From positions 434,001-498,000 of the forward strand of contig JAQGEQ010000023.1 in assembly GCA_034620365.1 (NCBI GenBank): a stretch of 64,000 bases of DNA, given 5' to 3'. This document shows, piece by piece, positions 13,301-24,830 of the stretch (positions are counted from its first letter, which is position 1; each line of letters opens with the position of its first letter). The notes beneath the pieces were generated by a model. The model saw only the letters and a list, made by a program, of their open reading frames with translations. It was not told the DNA's origin and ran no database searches. Origin of the DNA: Pegea sp. RAD2-039. Taxonomy: Eukaryota; Chordata; Thaliacea; Salpida; Salpidae. The translations under genes were made by a program, and so were the position numbers.

Positions 13301-13700
13301 AAATTATAACTGCAAATAAGTTTTTATAAACTCATATCGCTTAAAGCTAATTTATTTGTTTTTGTGAAAGCTAGATGAGTTATTAGAGCTAATTTTGTTG
13401 AATAACTTTTACAAGTTGTGTTTGGAGTTTTTGATATCAATAATATTTCGAAAATACCACAAATAATTGTTTTATGCTATAAAGTTGATTTGGTAATAGA
13501 AATTATTTGATCTTTAGATTTCTTAGAAAATGATTTTTCAAATATTGACAAATATTTGGAAAAAATTTTTCTCTATTCAAAAATTATATCTGTTAAATAA
13601 GGAAAGTATAAAATTTGCAATTCTAAATAATTTAGAAAAAAAACTAGCACCAAATTTAGTTTGAAATATAAAGAAAAAGTTAAAGAAAAAAGGCAGAATG
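4310..13700. other. Gene-poor interval upstream of the Slit-like gene
   Basis: About 9.4 kb with no gene I can support. Short open frames here have AT-driven composition. It holds a cluster of CRE/ATF-like motifs near 8.6-8.75 kb and three orphan exon-like segments (6820-6896 plus strand; 7254-7327 and about 9534-9590 minus strand), described as findings. As the upstream flank of a minus-strand gene it is the natural place for that gene's promoter and 5' untranslated exons. Confidence 0.5.
8596..8753. promoter_or_regulatory. Cluster of three CRE/ATF-like motifs
   Basis: The word GATGTGAC recurs three times within 160 bp: GATGATGTGACA at 8596-8607, GATGATGTGACGTCAT at 8699-8714 (containing the full palindromic CRE TGACGTCA) and GATGTGACATCAT at 8741-8753. 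Clustering of an 8-base word with a perfect CRE in this AT-rich background suggests a bZIP-bound enhancer or promoter element, perhaps for the Slit-like gene about 4.4 kb away. Function is inferred only. Confidence 0.4.
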
Positions 13701-13793
13701 TTAACACTTCAATCATTGCATACTTCTAGTTCTTCTTCATCATTTAAGATATTGCAATAAACAAAACAGTGATCAGAAAAAAAGATGTTGCCA

Positions 13794-15978
13794 TCATAGA
13801 GGGGTCGAGTACCAGTGCATAGCCCGACTTGTAGCCTTTGTCCATTTCTTGAATATTGGTTTATAAGTTTTGAAGTTTTCTTCATCTCTTTGAAAAGTCC
13901 GATTAGTTTTAATCAACTTTGAAATTTCTTTTTTACTCTTCCAAAATCCAGTTGCAAGTCCAGCTAGAAAAGCGACACCTAGTGAGGACATTTCACTATC
14001 ACAGCGTTGTTCGATTGGTCGTCCAATCATATCAGATGTAAGCTTCATGATAAATTCACTAGCAGTTACTCCACCATCACACACAAACTTGCCGATTGGG
14101 AGGTTAGTTTCTGATATCATTGACTGGTAAAGTTCGTAGTTTCGAAAAGCAAGTGACTCTAAAACTGCTCTTGAGATCTGATGAGGATTTGACTTCATAG
14201 TCAAACCAAAAAGTGCGCCACAAGCAGAATAATCCATAATAGGCGCTTGCAAACCGTTGAAAGCCGGAATAAAGAATATATTGTCACTAGTTGGTGCTTG
14301 TTGGGCGAATTGGTCAACTTGACTTGCTTTTTCAATAAATCCAAGATTCTTTAACCATTCAATCGCTCCACCACAAGTATTCGAGCAACCTTCGGCTAAA
14401 TGTACAATTTCATCTTTGATTTTCCATCCAATTACCGGATAGAAACCTTTTACAGATGCATGTGCTTTAGCACCTACGTTGAAATTCATAAAAGCACCTG
14501 TTCCAAGGGTTAACTTCAAATCACCAACTTCAAAACAACCTTCACCAAACATAGCAGCCTGTTGATCACCAGCAGCTGCGCGTATTGGTATTGAGGAACC
14601 AAACAGCGACTTATCACAGCAACCAAAGTCACCATTTGTATCTAAGACTTGTGGAAATATTTGAAGAGGCACCCCGAGTAATCCACATACAAATCCACTC
14701 CAGTTAAGAGTAAACGGATCATACAATCCAGTTGAACTTGCATTTGAGTACTCGCTCACCCATGTCTGACCGCCAGTTAGCTTCCAAATTATCCACGAGT
14801 CCAAAGTTCCGAAGCAAAGTTCACCTTTTTCAGCTCGCTTTTTAAATTCAGGAAATTTTTCAAATAGCCACACTAGTCTCATAGAGACCTTTAAAAAAAA
14901 AGTTTGATTTTAAGATCTTACTTGTTGCAGAGTTTTAAATTAAATAAAAAGTTGATGGATTGTTAGCTGGTTACAGAAAGTTTCATAATTTCTCAATTTA
15001 AGATCAATTTTGAAATAAGTACAATTGAAATAGATTTAATTTGAAGATACTCGTAGCGAAATACAACGAACTTGTTGAGGATGAAATCTGAGTACAGATG
15101 ATGCTAGAAATTTGTTATTACGTGTCACAAAATGAATTCCTTTTGAAGCAATTTGAATTAAACGAAATAAGTAAGAGGAATTCCACCTCTCAGAGATATT
15201 ATGTGAACGTGTGTCCTACAACGTGTATAGTCCATGAAAATGGTCATTAAAGTTCACGTAACAATACCTACCTGCCATACAATGAAATTGTGAATTGGTT
15301 TTCCTGTTTTTTTATCCCATATAATAAATGTACCGCGTTGTAAGGATATTCCAAGAGCTTCTATTTTATCTGGTTTTATTCCACAATCACTTATACAATC
15401 CTTAAAGTTTAAATTTACTTAATTTAAGCTGTTTAAATGTTGTACACTTTTAATTTGAAAGTTATTTGTAGTACCAGCTTTCATCGTTGCTTATTAGTAT
15501 AAACTTTTGATTAGAAAATGTTTATTTTGTGAAACTAAAGCTATCAACAGCCAGCAATTATGTAAACACAAAGGTTCAGTTTTTTAAATTGTCATCGAAA
15601 AATCGGTTTATGATAAATATCAGTCGTAAACAAAATTGATTATTTCAAACTTTAAAGTATATACTAGCTAGAGTTTCATCAAATCTTACAGTAATCACTT
15701 TCTTTACTGATTCCCATAATACTTCTGAATCCATTTCTACAGCATTTTCTTCAGGATATTCTAATTCCATTTTTTCCATACTTCTGCAAAAAATCATTTG
15801 TCAAAAACAATATATTTGCCATTAAATAATTGTAATTAGTGGCAGAAAATATTTCTACAGAATCAACTGACCTTCCTTCTATAGTAGCATCTTTGTTGTA
15901 CAAGAAGCACCTTATATTGCTTGTGCCAATATCAAGTGACAATATATACTTTTTACTTCTATTTTCAGTTAAGTCCAT
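13794..15978 (-). CDS. GK5: Glycerol kinase 5 (FGGY carbohydrate kinase family)
   Basis: Five coding exons: 15872-15978, 15690-15783, 15272-15400, 15072-15215 and 13794-14888, giving 522 residues against about 529 in human GK5. FGGY kinases phosphorylate polyols or sugars; GK5 is the divergent glycerol-kinase-like member, linked in mammals to sebaceous lipid metabolism. The N-terminal phosphate loop reads [18 protein letters not shown]; the last exon carries [38 protein letters not shown], the LGTGAFMN adenosine/phosphate segment and the C-terminal [26 protein letters not shown] near the end matches the GK5 rather than GK1/GK2 terminus. The start is the ATG at 15978 ([10 protein letters not shown]). 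The exon 4 donor (CAA|GTTCGT) is weak but gives the family-length join QQ-VSMRLVW. The start lies 420 bp from that of the divergent sulfotransferase. Confidence 0.93.
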
Positions 15979-16398
15979 TAGCAGACACAATATTTATTAT
16001 TACAAATAAATTAAACAAATTAACAATAGTAAAAAAAATCTTTAAAAAACACAAAATTAAAATTTCTTGATTTTAAATGAAATTTGAAAAGCAAATAAAT
16101 TATGATCAAAACACGATGACAACATCAGAACAAGTTCCTTTTCAAACGTTTATGATTAATGAGATTAGTTTTGAAATCATTGAATTTCTTTAATTAATAA
16201 GTTAATAATTAATTAAGAACAAACTAACAGTATAAAATAAATAATGATACAACAAATTTGCAGTTTTAACATAGTGATTTTACAAGTGTAGTCATACAAG
16301 CACCTAGCTTGAATGTATCTTCCAAAGTTTGTAATAATTATTTTTTTCAGATTTTCTCATTAGACCAGCAGTTGTTGAGTATCTAGCTAGAAATAAAA
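15979..16398. promoter_or_regulatory. Shared intergenic region between divergent GK5 and sulfotransferase
   Basis: The two start codons face away from each other with 420 bp between them, so this segment must hold both promoters or one bidirectional one. It is very AT-rich; I see no clear TATA box or CpG cluster. It ends on the plus side with the pyrimidine-rich 3' splice-like tract at 16339-16350. Confidence 0.45.
16336..16350 (+). promoter_or_regulatory. Candidate trans-splice acceptor (or 5'UTR intron acceptor) before the sulfotransferase
   Basis: A run TTATTTTTTTCAG ends at 16350, 48 nt before the ATG at 16399. It has the same form as the confirmed cis acceptors in neighbouring genes, and no upstream 5' exon with a donor is evident in the 420-bp gap to GK5. 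Trans-splicing is an inference. Confidence 0.4.
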
Positions 16399-17723
16399 AT
16401 GGTTCAGATAATTTGTGCAGGGTATCCAAAGACAGGTACCAAATCATTACATGAAGCATTAAAAGTTTTGGGATATAACAACAGTTAGTTACATTTCTTT
16501 ACTTTTAATCATTTTAACAACAAATCGTTCTCAGTTTACGATTTTATCGAACATGTTGACTACTTTATGTACGATTATCATAAAGTGCTGAATGGTGAAG
16601 AAAAGGTCAGACATATTTTAGATAAATATCAGAAAGCAGATGTAGATTGTGTGATTGATATGCCACCCTCATTTCTCTTCGAGCATTTCTACAATCGATG
16701 GTCTGATTCAAAGGTTTTAAAATATTTTCTTTCAAAACATCAATTTCATTTGTGTCTTTAAAGGTGATCCTTACTGTGAGAGATGAAGATGCCTGGTTTA
16801 AAAGTTTCCAAAAGATGAATAAAGCAATGGCTAGTAGAGGTGATTGGATGACTTTCTTTTCAAAGACTGCGAGGGCTTTTGAGAGTTTTATGAGAAAGTT
16901 GTATGAGTGTATGTTGGTAGGTCACATTTTCACGTTTATCTTTTTGTAAATGTTGTTCTTTTAGGGTTCCAGGTATGAAAATGAATGGCTGTGGAAAATG
17001 CATTATCGAAAACACAATTCTTATGTGAAAAGTGTAATACCTTCTGAAAATTTACTTGTATTTGAAGTTAGTGATGTAAGTATCAAAAGATGTCTTTAAT
17101 GATTATCTTACAAATTGTTCATTGATTAATCAAATACATAAAAGAAAATATTTGTGAAGATTTCAAATCTGCTTAAATAATTGAAAATCAAACTAAAGAT
17201 TAATAGTCTAGTAATGAAAAGAAGAAATACTCTCGATATAAAATTGATGTCAACAAACAAAAAGACGATTTAATCAAAATGCAAATTTTTAGTAAAATAG
17301 AAACATTTATCAACACCTTAAGCACATAACTCAACACAATTCCTATAATTCATATTTTGATAATTTGGCTTCTAGTAATTCACTTCGATTAATATTTAAT
17401 TTGTGTCAGACCCTTTATAATTCGAAATATATTCTGTAAAAACATCATAAAGTTACAAATTGATTAACCAAATTTTTCTAATTTGATCTTTTTAGGGTTG
17501 GGAGCCTTTATGTAAATTTCTAAACAAGGAGATCCCTGATGAGAAGTTCCCAATCGTCAACGTGGCAGGAACAAAAGGAAATATTATCAATCGAATTATG
17601 AATGAAACAACTTTAGCAGCTAATGCTTATAAAGAGGTTGCTTTCAACATGACTTTAAGCAGTCTTGTAATAGGAGGAACTTTGTGTGGTGTTTGGTACT
17701 TTTACCAGCAAAATAGTAAATAA
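16399..17723 (+). CDS. Sulfotransferase-family protein (Sulfotransfer_4 type), C-terminal membrane segment
   Basis: Five exons (16399-16483, 16535-16713, 16764-16916, 16965-17075, 17496-17723) encode 251 residues. The first three introns are 48-51 nt. The N-terminus has the nucleotide-loop motif CAGYPKTGTKSLHEALKVLGY, expected to hold the 5'-phosphosulfate of PAPS; further on are CVIDMPPSF and VILTVRDEDAWFKSFQ, matching the small P-loop sulfotransferase family often called Sulfotransfer_4, whose members are common in invertebrates and fungi and mostly uncharacterised. The last exon ends with a hydrophobic segment (MTLSSLVIGGTLCGVWYF) and a short polar tail, so the enzyme may be anchored by its C-terminus. 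Substrate unknown. It is divergent from GK5 and convergent with CTU2 (178 bp between stop codons). A poly(A) signal lies at 17787-17792. Confidence 0.88.
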
Positions 17724-17786
17724 TTAGATGTAGTAGATGCAACATTTGGATTGTTGCATTTCAAATAGTCGAAATTTAATCATTCA

Positions 17787-17792
17787 AATAAA
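17787..17792 (+). terminator. Poly(A) signal of the sulfotransferase gene
   Basis: AATAAA, 64 nt after the TAA at 17723. Confidence 0.6.
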
Positions 17793-17872
17793 AGATTTAC
17801 TAAAACTGAGAAATATCTGTAAGCTAGCTCAGAAAATGTGAGACGAAAGAAATTAGTTTAGAATCGTTTAGT

Positions 17873-17878
17873 TTTATT
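17873..17878 (-). terminator. Poly(A) signal of CTU2
   Basis: AATAAA on the minus strand (TTTATT on plus), 24 nt beyond the CTU2 stop. Together with the opposite-strand signal at 17787 it fits two convergent 3' ends that abut or slightly overlap. Confidence 0.6.
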
Positions 17879-17901
17879 ACAAACCAACAAGATCGATATA
17901 C

Positions 17902-20900
17902 TCAGACATTTTCCACAAGCAAACTAGTGCAGGAGTAACAGAGATATTTACAATTGTTAGGAACTACTTGACAGAGTTTGTTGATGTTATCATAGAAATC
18001 AGTTGCTGTTATAAAATGTCGGCAGCAACAAATATCACCTGATGAACAACATTCTACTCGTTGAATCGCATCAAGTTTATCATCAATCCTACTATCATCT
18101 GCATCAGTTAAATCCGCGTGGCATAATCCACAGAAGGAAGATGAGTCTTCTGGATTACGTCTTAGTTTTCCTGATGTTTTAGAGATGGTCATTTCTGTAG
18201 CTGGGAAATTGACAGCTAATCCCACAATAAAGTTTTCAGTGAGAGTCTGTATGCTATCATGCTGGTCTTTAAACGTGGACAAGTTTGGGATGAAAACTGT
18301 CGGTATCTGTAAAAAGATTTAATAACTTTAACCATCGAATTATGGGTTAATAATACTGGGAAGCAAGTAGTTACTGATTTACTAATAGACGAACCACCAA
18401 ATGTCAAATATTAGTGATATGAAATCAGCTTTGGTTTTAAAAAAGTCTTTAGAAGCAATTTAAGATGATTCCAAAACGTAATATATATGTCATAAAACCT
18501 TGTGCAAATTGACATAAGTCGCTATTTCTCTTGCTGATGTATCTTTCATAGGGCGAAGTATATGGACACCACCAGCAAATCGTGCCCGATGTCCATCACT
18601 AAATGAACAATCTTGTTGTAGACAATTTCCGTCACGACCCATTGTAACTGAACATAATGTTGTCACAGCTAATCGACTATTATTTTCTCCGCTTATTGCA
18701 TAACTGTATCCCAGGTTTTTGGCTTCGATTGATATTAGCCGAGATCTAAAAAAAATAAGTTTTGATAGATTAGATTCAACTCATGGCAGCAAATTAGTTG
18801 GATTTTATGGAAAATACAGAATAACTAAAGAGAGATAATGAAAATTGTAGTTAACAAATAGAAAATCTGGTTTATTTAGATTTTCTTTATGGTCATATAG
18901 TAAATATAGATGATATCTAGATTGAGTTTACAGACCTCTTAGTGATCTTAGAATCACGCTGAAACTGCTTAAATTGAAATTTAAGCTTTCAATAAAATGA
19001 AATCTATTATAGGAATTTTATGAAACAGCGCCGACTAGCGGAAATAAGAATATTTTTAAATCGGTAAAATATTTGAATAAATTCATTTACTAAAATGTAA
19101 TTTATAAAAATTTTACTTCAAAACAAATATTTTAAAGAAATTTAAAACTAATGAAAGAAAAATATTCTTCAGATTTAAGATATTCTTACAACGATGTGTC
19201 AACAAATTTGTAATCAAATACATCATTAAAAGTAGAAATCTTTTAAAATTACTTTTAGAATCTCATTTCAAACAAAAAAAAAAATTGCTGAAGTAATTAA
19301 ATTGCTGAAGTAAAGAGAAAAATACTTCACCAACTGTTTTAAAAGTTAGTCATCAAAAAATGAGTTAAAATCAAAGTAAAAAAAATCTTCTTAAAATAGA
19401 ACAAACCTCAAACGATTTAGAAGTTCTTGTTTAGCTGTTAATGTTTTCAAGGATTCAAAGGTTTGTTGCAAACTGATCTTTAACTGATCTAAATCTTCAT
19501 CATTGTTAGATGATGAAAGTTGGCTGCTGTAAGAAAAAGTCAGAACCTGCAACAAAAAATTAGATTCGAGAAAAGTTGTTAGAAAATTTTAGAATATTTA
19601 GTGAGATTTTAGACACATAATAGCAGAAATTTAATCTTTGTGTTAGTTTGTTGTTATGAATAACTTTGAGAAATATGATACGGGGTCTTGAGAGATTTAT
19701 CAGAAATGATGTTGAAATTTATTCAAGTTTTCATTTCAAAGTTTCCAAATATTAATTTGAAGATATTTCAGTCATTTGGGACTTCTTCAAAGTATTTACC
19801 AAGTAGTAAAATATACTTAAATAATTTTGGAAATTTCTAAAGCTGTTATATTTAATCAAATGATTGTTGTTTGCTTGACTTCTAAATATGGAAATAATTT
19901 CTTTTTTCATTTAACTCTTTTTAGTATGTAGAAATTTCTACAAATTTCCTCAAATGGTAAAAAAAATCATAAAAAAAATTACAAGTAGAAGACAAACTAA
20001 CTTTTTCTAAACGAACAATATGGTAGGGTAATTGGGAATTTTTCATTAGTGTTTCCACTTCATTTTGTTGAAATTGAATGTCATGATTTTGTAAAATAGC
20101 TGATTCATCAATAAATATCAATCCTACATCAAATCTCAGTTTCTTCCTGGTTTCAGCTTCTAGGCCCTGACATATTAAAAAAAGAAGTTATTTTGGTAAA
20201 TAATCCATCAATAAAAACAATACTCTCTATACATTAATTATAACTTTTTAATTATCTTCAAACTTAAGTTATAAGCCATTTTTCAATAAAAGTAAGTTTA
20301 AAGGTGGATTTATTTAATTTACAATTCTAAATAAAATACAATTTTAATTGAAACTGAATTTATTCTAAGAATCTAAAACAACTACGTTATGTAAAAACAT
20401 CAACTTTTATTGTCTCATGAAAACAATGAATGTATGAAACAATTAACAAACCTTTTTAACTAGATACAAAGAAGCAGCAGAACTTTTACCTCCAGAAAAT
20501 GCCAAAGCTACTTTTGAATTTCGTCTTATAATTGGATTTTTGCCTATTGTTGCTCTGAACTTATGAGCAAAATAGTCATTAAAGCAATCTCTAGAAAACA
20601 GTTTTAACTTGCTTAGATTTTGTACTTATAGAAAGTCAGTATATTACATCAAATTTTTAGGAAAATAATAAATTAAACAACTAAAAACCTGCAGTATGAA
20701 CCACTTGTACCAATCATTATAAAAGATGAGTTAACTTTACATTTACAGCAGATTGTCTCTTTACTGAAAAGATACTTATATTAATAAATTTTAGAAATAT
20801 CTGTTCCAATTTTATTCTATAAATTTATTTAAAATAAATAAAAAGTTTTAAAAACTCATTTTTTATATTTATATTATTTTTGTTTAATTATATACATATT

Positions 20901-21188
20901 TTATTTGTATTAAATTTATAATATATAATTTTCAATCTAGTAACATTATGATAATTAACCAATATATAATAAATATATATCTATTATTTATATACTTTAA
21001 AAAAAATTACTTTTAGCAGAAATTAACAAAATTATCACATGTTTTATTAACAGAGAAATGCTAGAAAAAATAAATGCAATATTTTATAAAAATATTATTC
21101 TAATTAACTTAATAAAGTAATATTAAATTGTTAAAGCAAACCTTTTCTTTGGGGTAAAAAAGGATAATTCCTCTTGTATACTGCACAT
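17902..21188 (-). CDS. CTU2: Cytoplasmic tRNA 2-thiolation protein 2
   Basis: Seven exons (21142-21188, 20689-20763, 20452-20590, 20002-20166, 19407-19546, 18499-18745, 17902-18306) encode 405 residues; human CTU2 is about 515, the difference lying in variable middle and C-terminal parts. CTU2 partners CTU1 (NCS6) in the complex that thiolates wobble U34 of tRNA-Lys, -Glu and -Gln using URM1-derived sulfur. Visible: a zinc-like CCKC near the start, the family signature SYCRDCFNDYFAHKFRATIG, a degenerate PP-loop AFSGGKSSAASL, LRFDVGLIFIDE, TLTAKQELLNRL, SRLAVTTLCSVTMGRDG, HILRPMKD, and paired C-terminal cysteines (FCGLC, YLCYSC). The start MC is conserved. A 3' splice-like tract TTCTTTTTTAAG ends 7 nt before the ATG. 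ELP3, which acts on the same nucleotide, lies 23 kb away. Confidence 0.93.
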
Positions 21189-21195
21189 TGTGAGA

Positions 21196-21215
21196 CTTAA
21201 AAAAGAACAAATTAA
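21196..21215 (-). promoter_or_regulatory. Candidate trans-splice acceptor before CTU2
   Basis: On the minus strand, TTTGTTCTTTTTTAAG is followed after 7 nt (TCTCACA) by the CTU2 ATG. A 7-nt leader would be too short for an ordinary 5'UTR, so either a 5'UTR intron ends here or a leader is added in trans. Confidence 0.45.
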
Positions 21216-21219
21216 ATCA

Positions 21220-23750
21220 TAAAAATCAAATAAAACTGAAAATATAAAATAAAAAACCTTTTAAAACAGTATAAAACAAAAGGAATACTTTGGAGAAAAA
21301 TAATAACTTTGAATTACAAAGTAGATTTTTTTGAATAAACAAATAACAAAAAAGTTTTCTGGCAATTAAAAATACAGATTAACATGATATATAAAGCAGT
21401 GGTAAAACTAAAAATTAACTTAAATAGAAAACTTTTTACTCTGAAAGCTATATAAACTAATTTTAAATTAAATTAAGCTGACAACATTATTTATTTTAAT
21501 AGTTTAATCGAAAAAATCTCTAAGATATTTAATACAATCAGCAAAAATTATTAGCCAATTCTTATGAAATATTCCAATTACCGTTATATAAATAATTCTA
21601 ATCAAATTCTATTTTATAAGTTTTTTTTTACTTATATCTAATGATAATTATTAAAATATATTTTGATAATAACTCAAATGCAAATCAGTTCACTAAAATA
21701 TTAGACTATTAAAAAAATTATAATAACTTTTTAGGATAAAGTTATAACGTACATGCTTTTACTTAATGGGAAAATATGGTCTATTTATTTTAGGCAGTTT
21801 ATTTCAGCACAACCTTATCTGGTGCTATGCATTTATTTGTCACACCATACCGAGGAATATAAGAGTTTCATAGATCTCTGGTGCTCATTGGCAGACGATA
21901 ATTTATGTAATATAAATTCTGTCGTTCTTTGGTTCAAATTATCAGACAAATCCTCATTCAACACTCAATGAACAAATTACCATCATGTAATAAAAAAATC
22001 AAAAATATACTAAAAAAACCTCAAAATATTTGGAAAAAAGCGCTTCAATAAAGGTCTCTCGGACGTAGAGTTTATCCAAAAATATTCAGAAGCTCAGCAA
22101 AGATGATTATAAGTCAGACAAATACTACTGTGCGGTTACAAATCAAATTCTTAAAGCTTAGAAGCAAGCTTCTCGATTAAATAATTCATCTTTTGTGAAT
22201 TTAATTGCACTATTTTGCTATAATTCATAAATTTATGGTATAATAATTAATATATAATCATGTGAACAGATTTATCAAGTAAAATAAAAACATTTACTTT
22301 ATTTTGTTCTATTTTCATTTCTAATATATCGAAAAACTAACGAAAAATAAAAGCTTTTTTTATTGATTTATTATATACAAATTTATATCATCGAATTTTA
22401 TACAATCAATTTCTATTTGAAAGTTTTTCTTAAATAACCAAAAAATGCTAAGTAGCAGAAAGTTTATGAGCAAATTGTGCCGATCTGCTATAAAAATGAA
22501 ACTTTTAAAAATGCTATGGTTGCATAAACTTTTTTATATTGCAAACATTATAAATTATAAAAATTTTAAAAATTCATAAATATACAACTGCTTTTATTGA
22601 ACTTAGATTTTGTAAACTACTTTTTTAAAGATTATTTGCATAAGAAAATGCCAACTATATTTATATTTAGCTTTGACTTAAATCATGATAGTACTTAGCA
22701 TCGCTTCTTTTAAAACCTTCTCAAATAATAATTATTTATACAACCTGTGATTATCGAGTGATCTAAAGATTAAAAATCAAGAACACAAATCATCAACTTA
22801 TATATTGTTCTACATGTTTTGTTTCAACGCCATTATAATCTTTAATTTTGTTAGTTTTTCAGTGATAATTAAGATAAGAAAAAGATTTTAAAATGAGTAT
22901 GATTTATCATTTGAAGTGATAAAACCTTAATATTAATCCAATTAATCATAACAACACTGAACAATTGAAGTTAAAACAATTTTTCTAGCAATACTTTTTA
23001 ATATTTTGTTACATTTACTTTTTTAATAAAGCCTTATGATGTTTTTATAAAAATTTATAATTATTATAGAGTTGCACAGTATAATCTAGAATATTTTGCG
23101 TGACTGCAAAACATTTTCTTTTCTATAAATATAGAAGAGTTTTCATTTGAAATTATTGAAAAAGGCAAAAAAACAACAATTTTTTGGAATGTGCCGTTCA
23201 TAATACCTTACTAAGATAAGCTAATAACCTGAAAGCATATTAAATATTAACTCATCATGCTAATGATAAAAACAAAATTATTTTTAATTTTAGTGTAACA
23301 AGCTTTATTTGAAATTATTTTTATCAAACTTTAAAAAAAAATTTACGCAGATTAGTAAGAAAATTTTGCAAAGTTGCTATGCTTATAATATTATATTACA
23401 TATAATATTTATTAACAGGCAATTCTATATTAAAAAATTATGAATCAATTTTTTGATAGTCTTTATTTTTGAGTCATAATATATGTAATCAATAAAGTCA
23501 TGAGAAGAATTGATGTAGTGAATAGTAAAGCAAGAAGTATTTAAAAATTTAGTAAACATATGAAGAGGTCAATGTTCAGTGATAATATTTTGATTTACAA
23601 CATTTTTTGCATCTACAGAACAAGTTTACTAAATTCTATTTATCATAGCTGGCTTAACAATTAAATGACTAAAATACAAGTTTAAAAATAAATTTAAAGT
23701 TAATAGTTAATTTTCTTACTGAATATATGAACCTTATAAGCTTTGTACTT
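21220..23750. other. Intergenic interval, mostly structureless AT-rich DNA
   Basis: No gene supported. Most is extremely AT-rich. About 21750-22200 is less AT-rich than its surroundings and contains a plus-strand open frame of about 70 codons with no recognised similarity; see findings. Confidence 0.5.
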
Positions 23751-23863
23751 AATTTTCTAGGTGAATTTAGTTTATCATCGAAGGAAGAATTTGAAAATTA
23801 ATAACAAGCCAAGTATCCAATGAGTTAAAAATCTTTGTTCAAATAATAAATTTAAATAAAAGG

Positions 23864-24589
23864 ATGCTAGAGTCAGAAGAAGAAGAGCTTGAAATAGAAT
23901 TTGGCGCCTGTGATGAAAATGATCTTCCATCTTTAGAAGAGGATCAAACAAGCTACTCATTCTGCTACCAACACGCCAAATCAACTCCAAAGTTTCTTTT
24001 TGATCATAAAAAGCAACTGAAACATCTCGATCTAAGCCACAACGTCTTTCATAGTCTTATCGAGCTTCATCAGTTTCGATCACTTGAACATCTAGTCCTT
24101 GATAATAACATGATAGACGATGAAACAATCTTTCCACGTTTACCCAAGCTAGAAACTTTGCAATTAAACCACAACAACATCTCAAAGCTTGTTCCATTCA
24201 TCCGTAATATTAGCTCAGCTTTTCCAAAGCTAAGATGTCTGAGTTTATTGGGAAACAAAGCATGCCCTGGAGGTAGCTCTTTAACAGGACTACTTAAGAA
24301 AGAAGAAAAAAGAGACCACCAGTTGTACCGCTGTTATACTGCTTCAAGGATTAAGTCCTTGATCTTTTTGGATTGGACTGCTATAAGTGATGTAGAGAGA
24401 CTCAAAGGTGATTCTATTTACAGATGGTCAGACTTTTTACCAGGAGCATTAAGTAATGAAGAGCTTTCATCTTCTGTAGTAAGAGTGGAGAACTCATTTG
24501 GAAAGACATCTAAAGCAAGCAGGATTGTATATCGTTATAATGGTAATAGATCAGAAGGTAATAGATTTATAAAAAACGATGACTTATGA
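23864..24589 (+). CDS. LRMDA: Leucine-rich melanocyte differentiation-associated-like protein
   Basis: One uninterrupted frame of 241 residues from the ATG at 23864. An acidic N-terminus (SEEEELEIE) is followed by tandem LRRs (HLDLSHNVFHSL, HLVLDNNMIDDETIFPRLPKL, LQLNHNNISKLVPFI, LSLLGNKACPG) and an LRR-cap region (LYRCYTASRIKSLIFLDW). The order DNN..DxTIFPxLPKL, SLLGNxACP, YRCY, FLDW is that of LRMDA (formerly C10orf11), a protein tied in vertebrates to melanocyte maturation and endosomal recycling. ANP32 or other short LRR proteins fit less well. The lack of introns contrasts with every neighbour and with the multi-exon vertebrate gene, suggesting intron loss or a retrocopy that stayed intact. 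A pyrimidine tract ending TTTTCTAG near 23760 precedes the ATG by about 100 nt. A poly(A) signal is at 24757-24762. Confidence 0.85.
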   Translation: MLESEEEELEIEFGACDENDLPSLEEDQTSYSFCYQHAKSTPKFLFDHKKQLKHLDLSHNVFHSLIELHQFRSLEHLVLDNNMIDDETIFPRLPKLETLQLNHNNISKLVPFIRNISSAFPKLRCLSLLGNKACPGGSSLTGLLKKEEKRDHQLYRCYTASRIKSLIFLDWTAISDVERLKGDSIYRWSDFLPGALSNEELSSSVVRVENSFGKTSKASRIVYRYNGNRSEGNRFIKNDDL

Positions 24590-24756
24590 TTTTAAAATTA
24601 TGAAAGTTTTTAAACTTTTGGTATTTATTTTTTCTATATTACATTATAATCTGCAATATTTATCTTTTTTTAATTTTCTGAAATCAATTTGATTTGTTAT
24701 TTTTCGATTGAAATTATTAGAAGATTTTTATGTGTAAAAAGTTTGAAATTTGAAGC

Positions 24757-24762
24757 AATAAA
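24757..24762 (+). terminator. Poly(A) signal of the LRMDA-like gene
   Basis: AATAAA, about 170 nt after the TGA at 24589 and about 35 nt before the LINE tail. Confidence 0.6.
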
Positions 24763-24797
24763 GTTTTAAATCTACATGAGTCTAAAAGATTGGCAAC

Positions 24798-24830
24798 TTA
24801 TTTATTTATTTATTTATTTATTACAATAAA
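24798..24830. repeat. TTTA-type simple repeat forming the LINE 3' tail
   Basis: Six to seven tandem TTTA units (AATA on the element strand) directly after the LINE 3'UTR. Best read as the 3'-terminal repeat of the element rather than an independent microsatellite. Confidence 0.7.

Noticed and set aside
24070-24258. Minus-strand frame opposite the LRMDA-like gene
   Set aside because: Antisense shadow of the LRR-coding strand.
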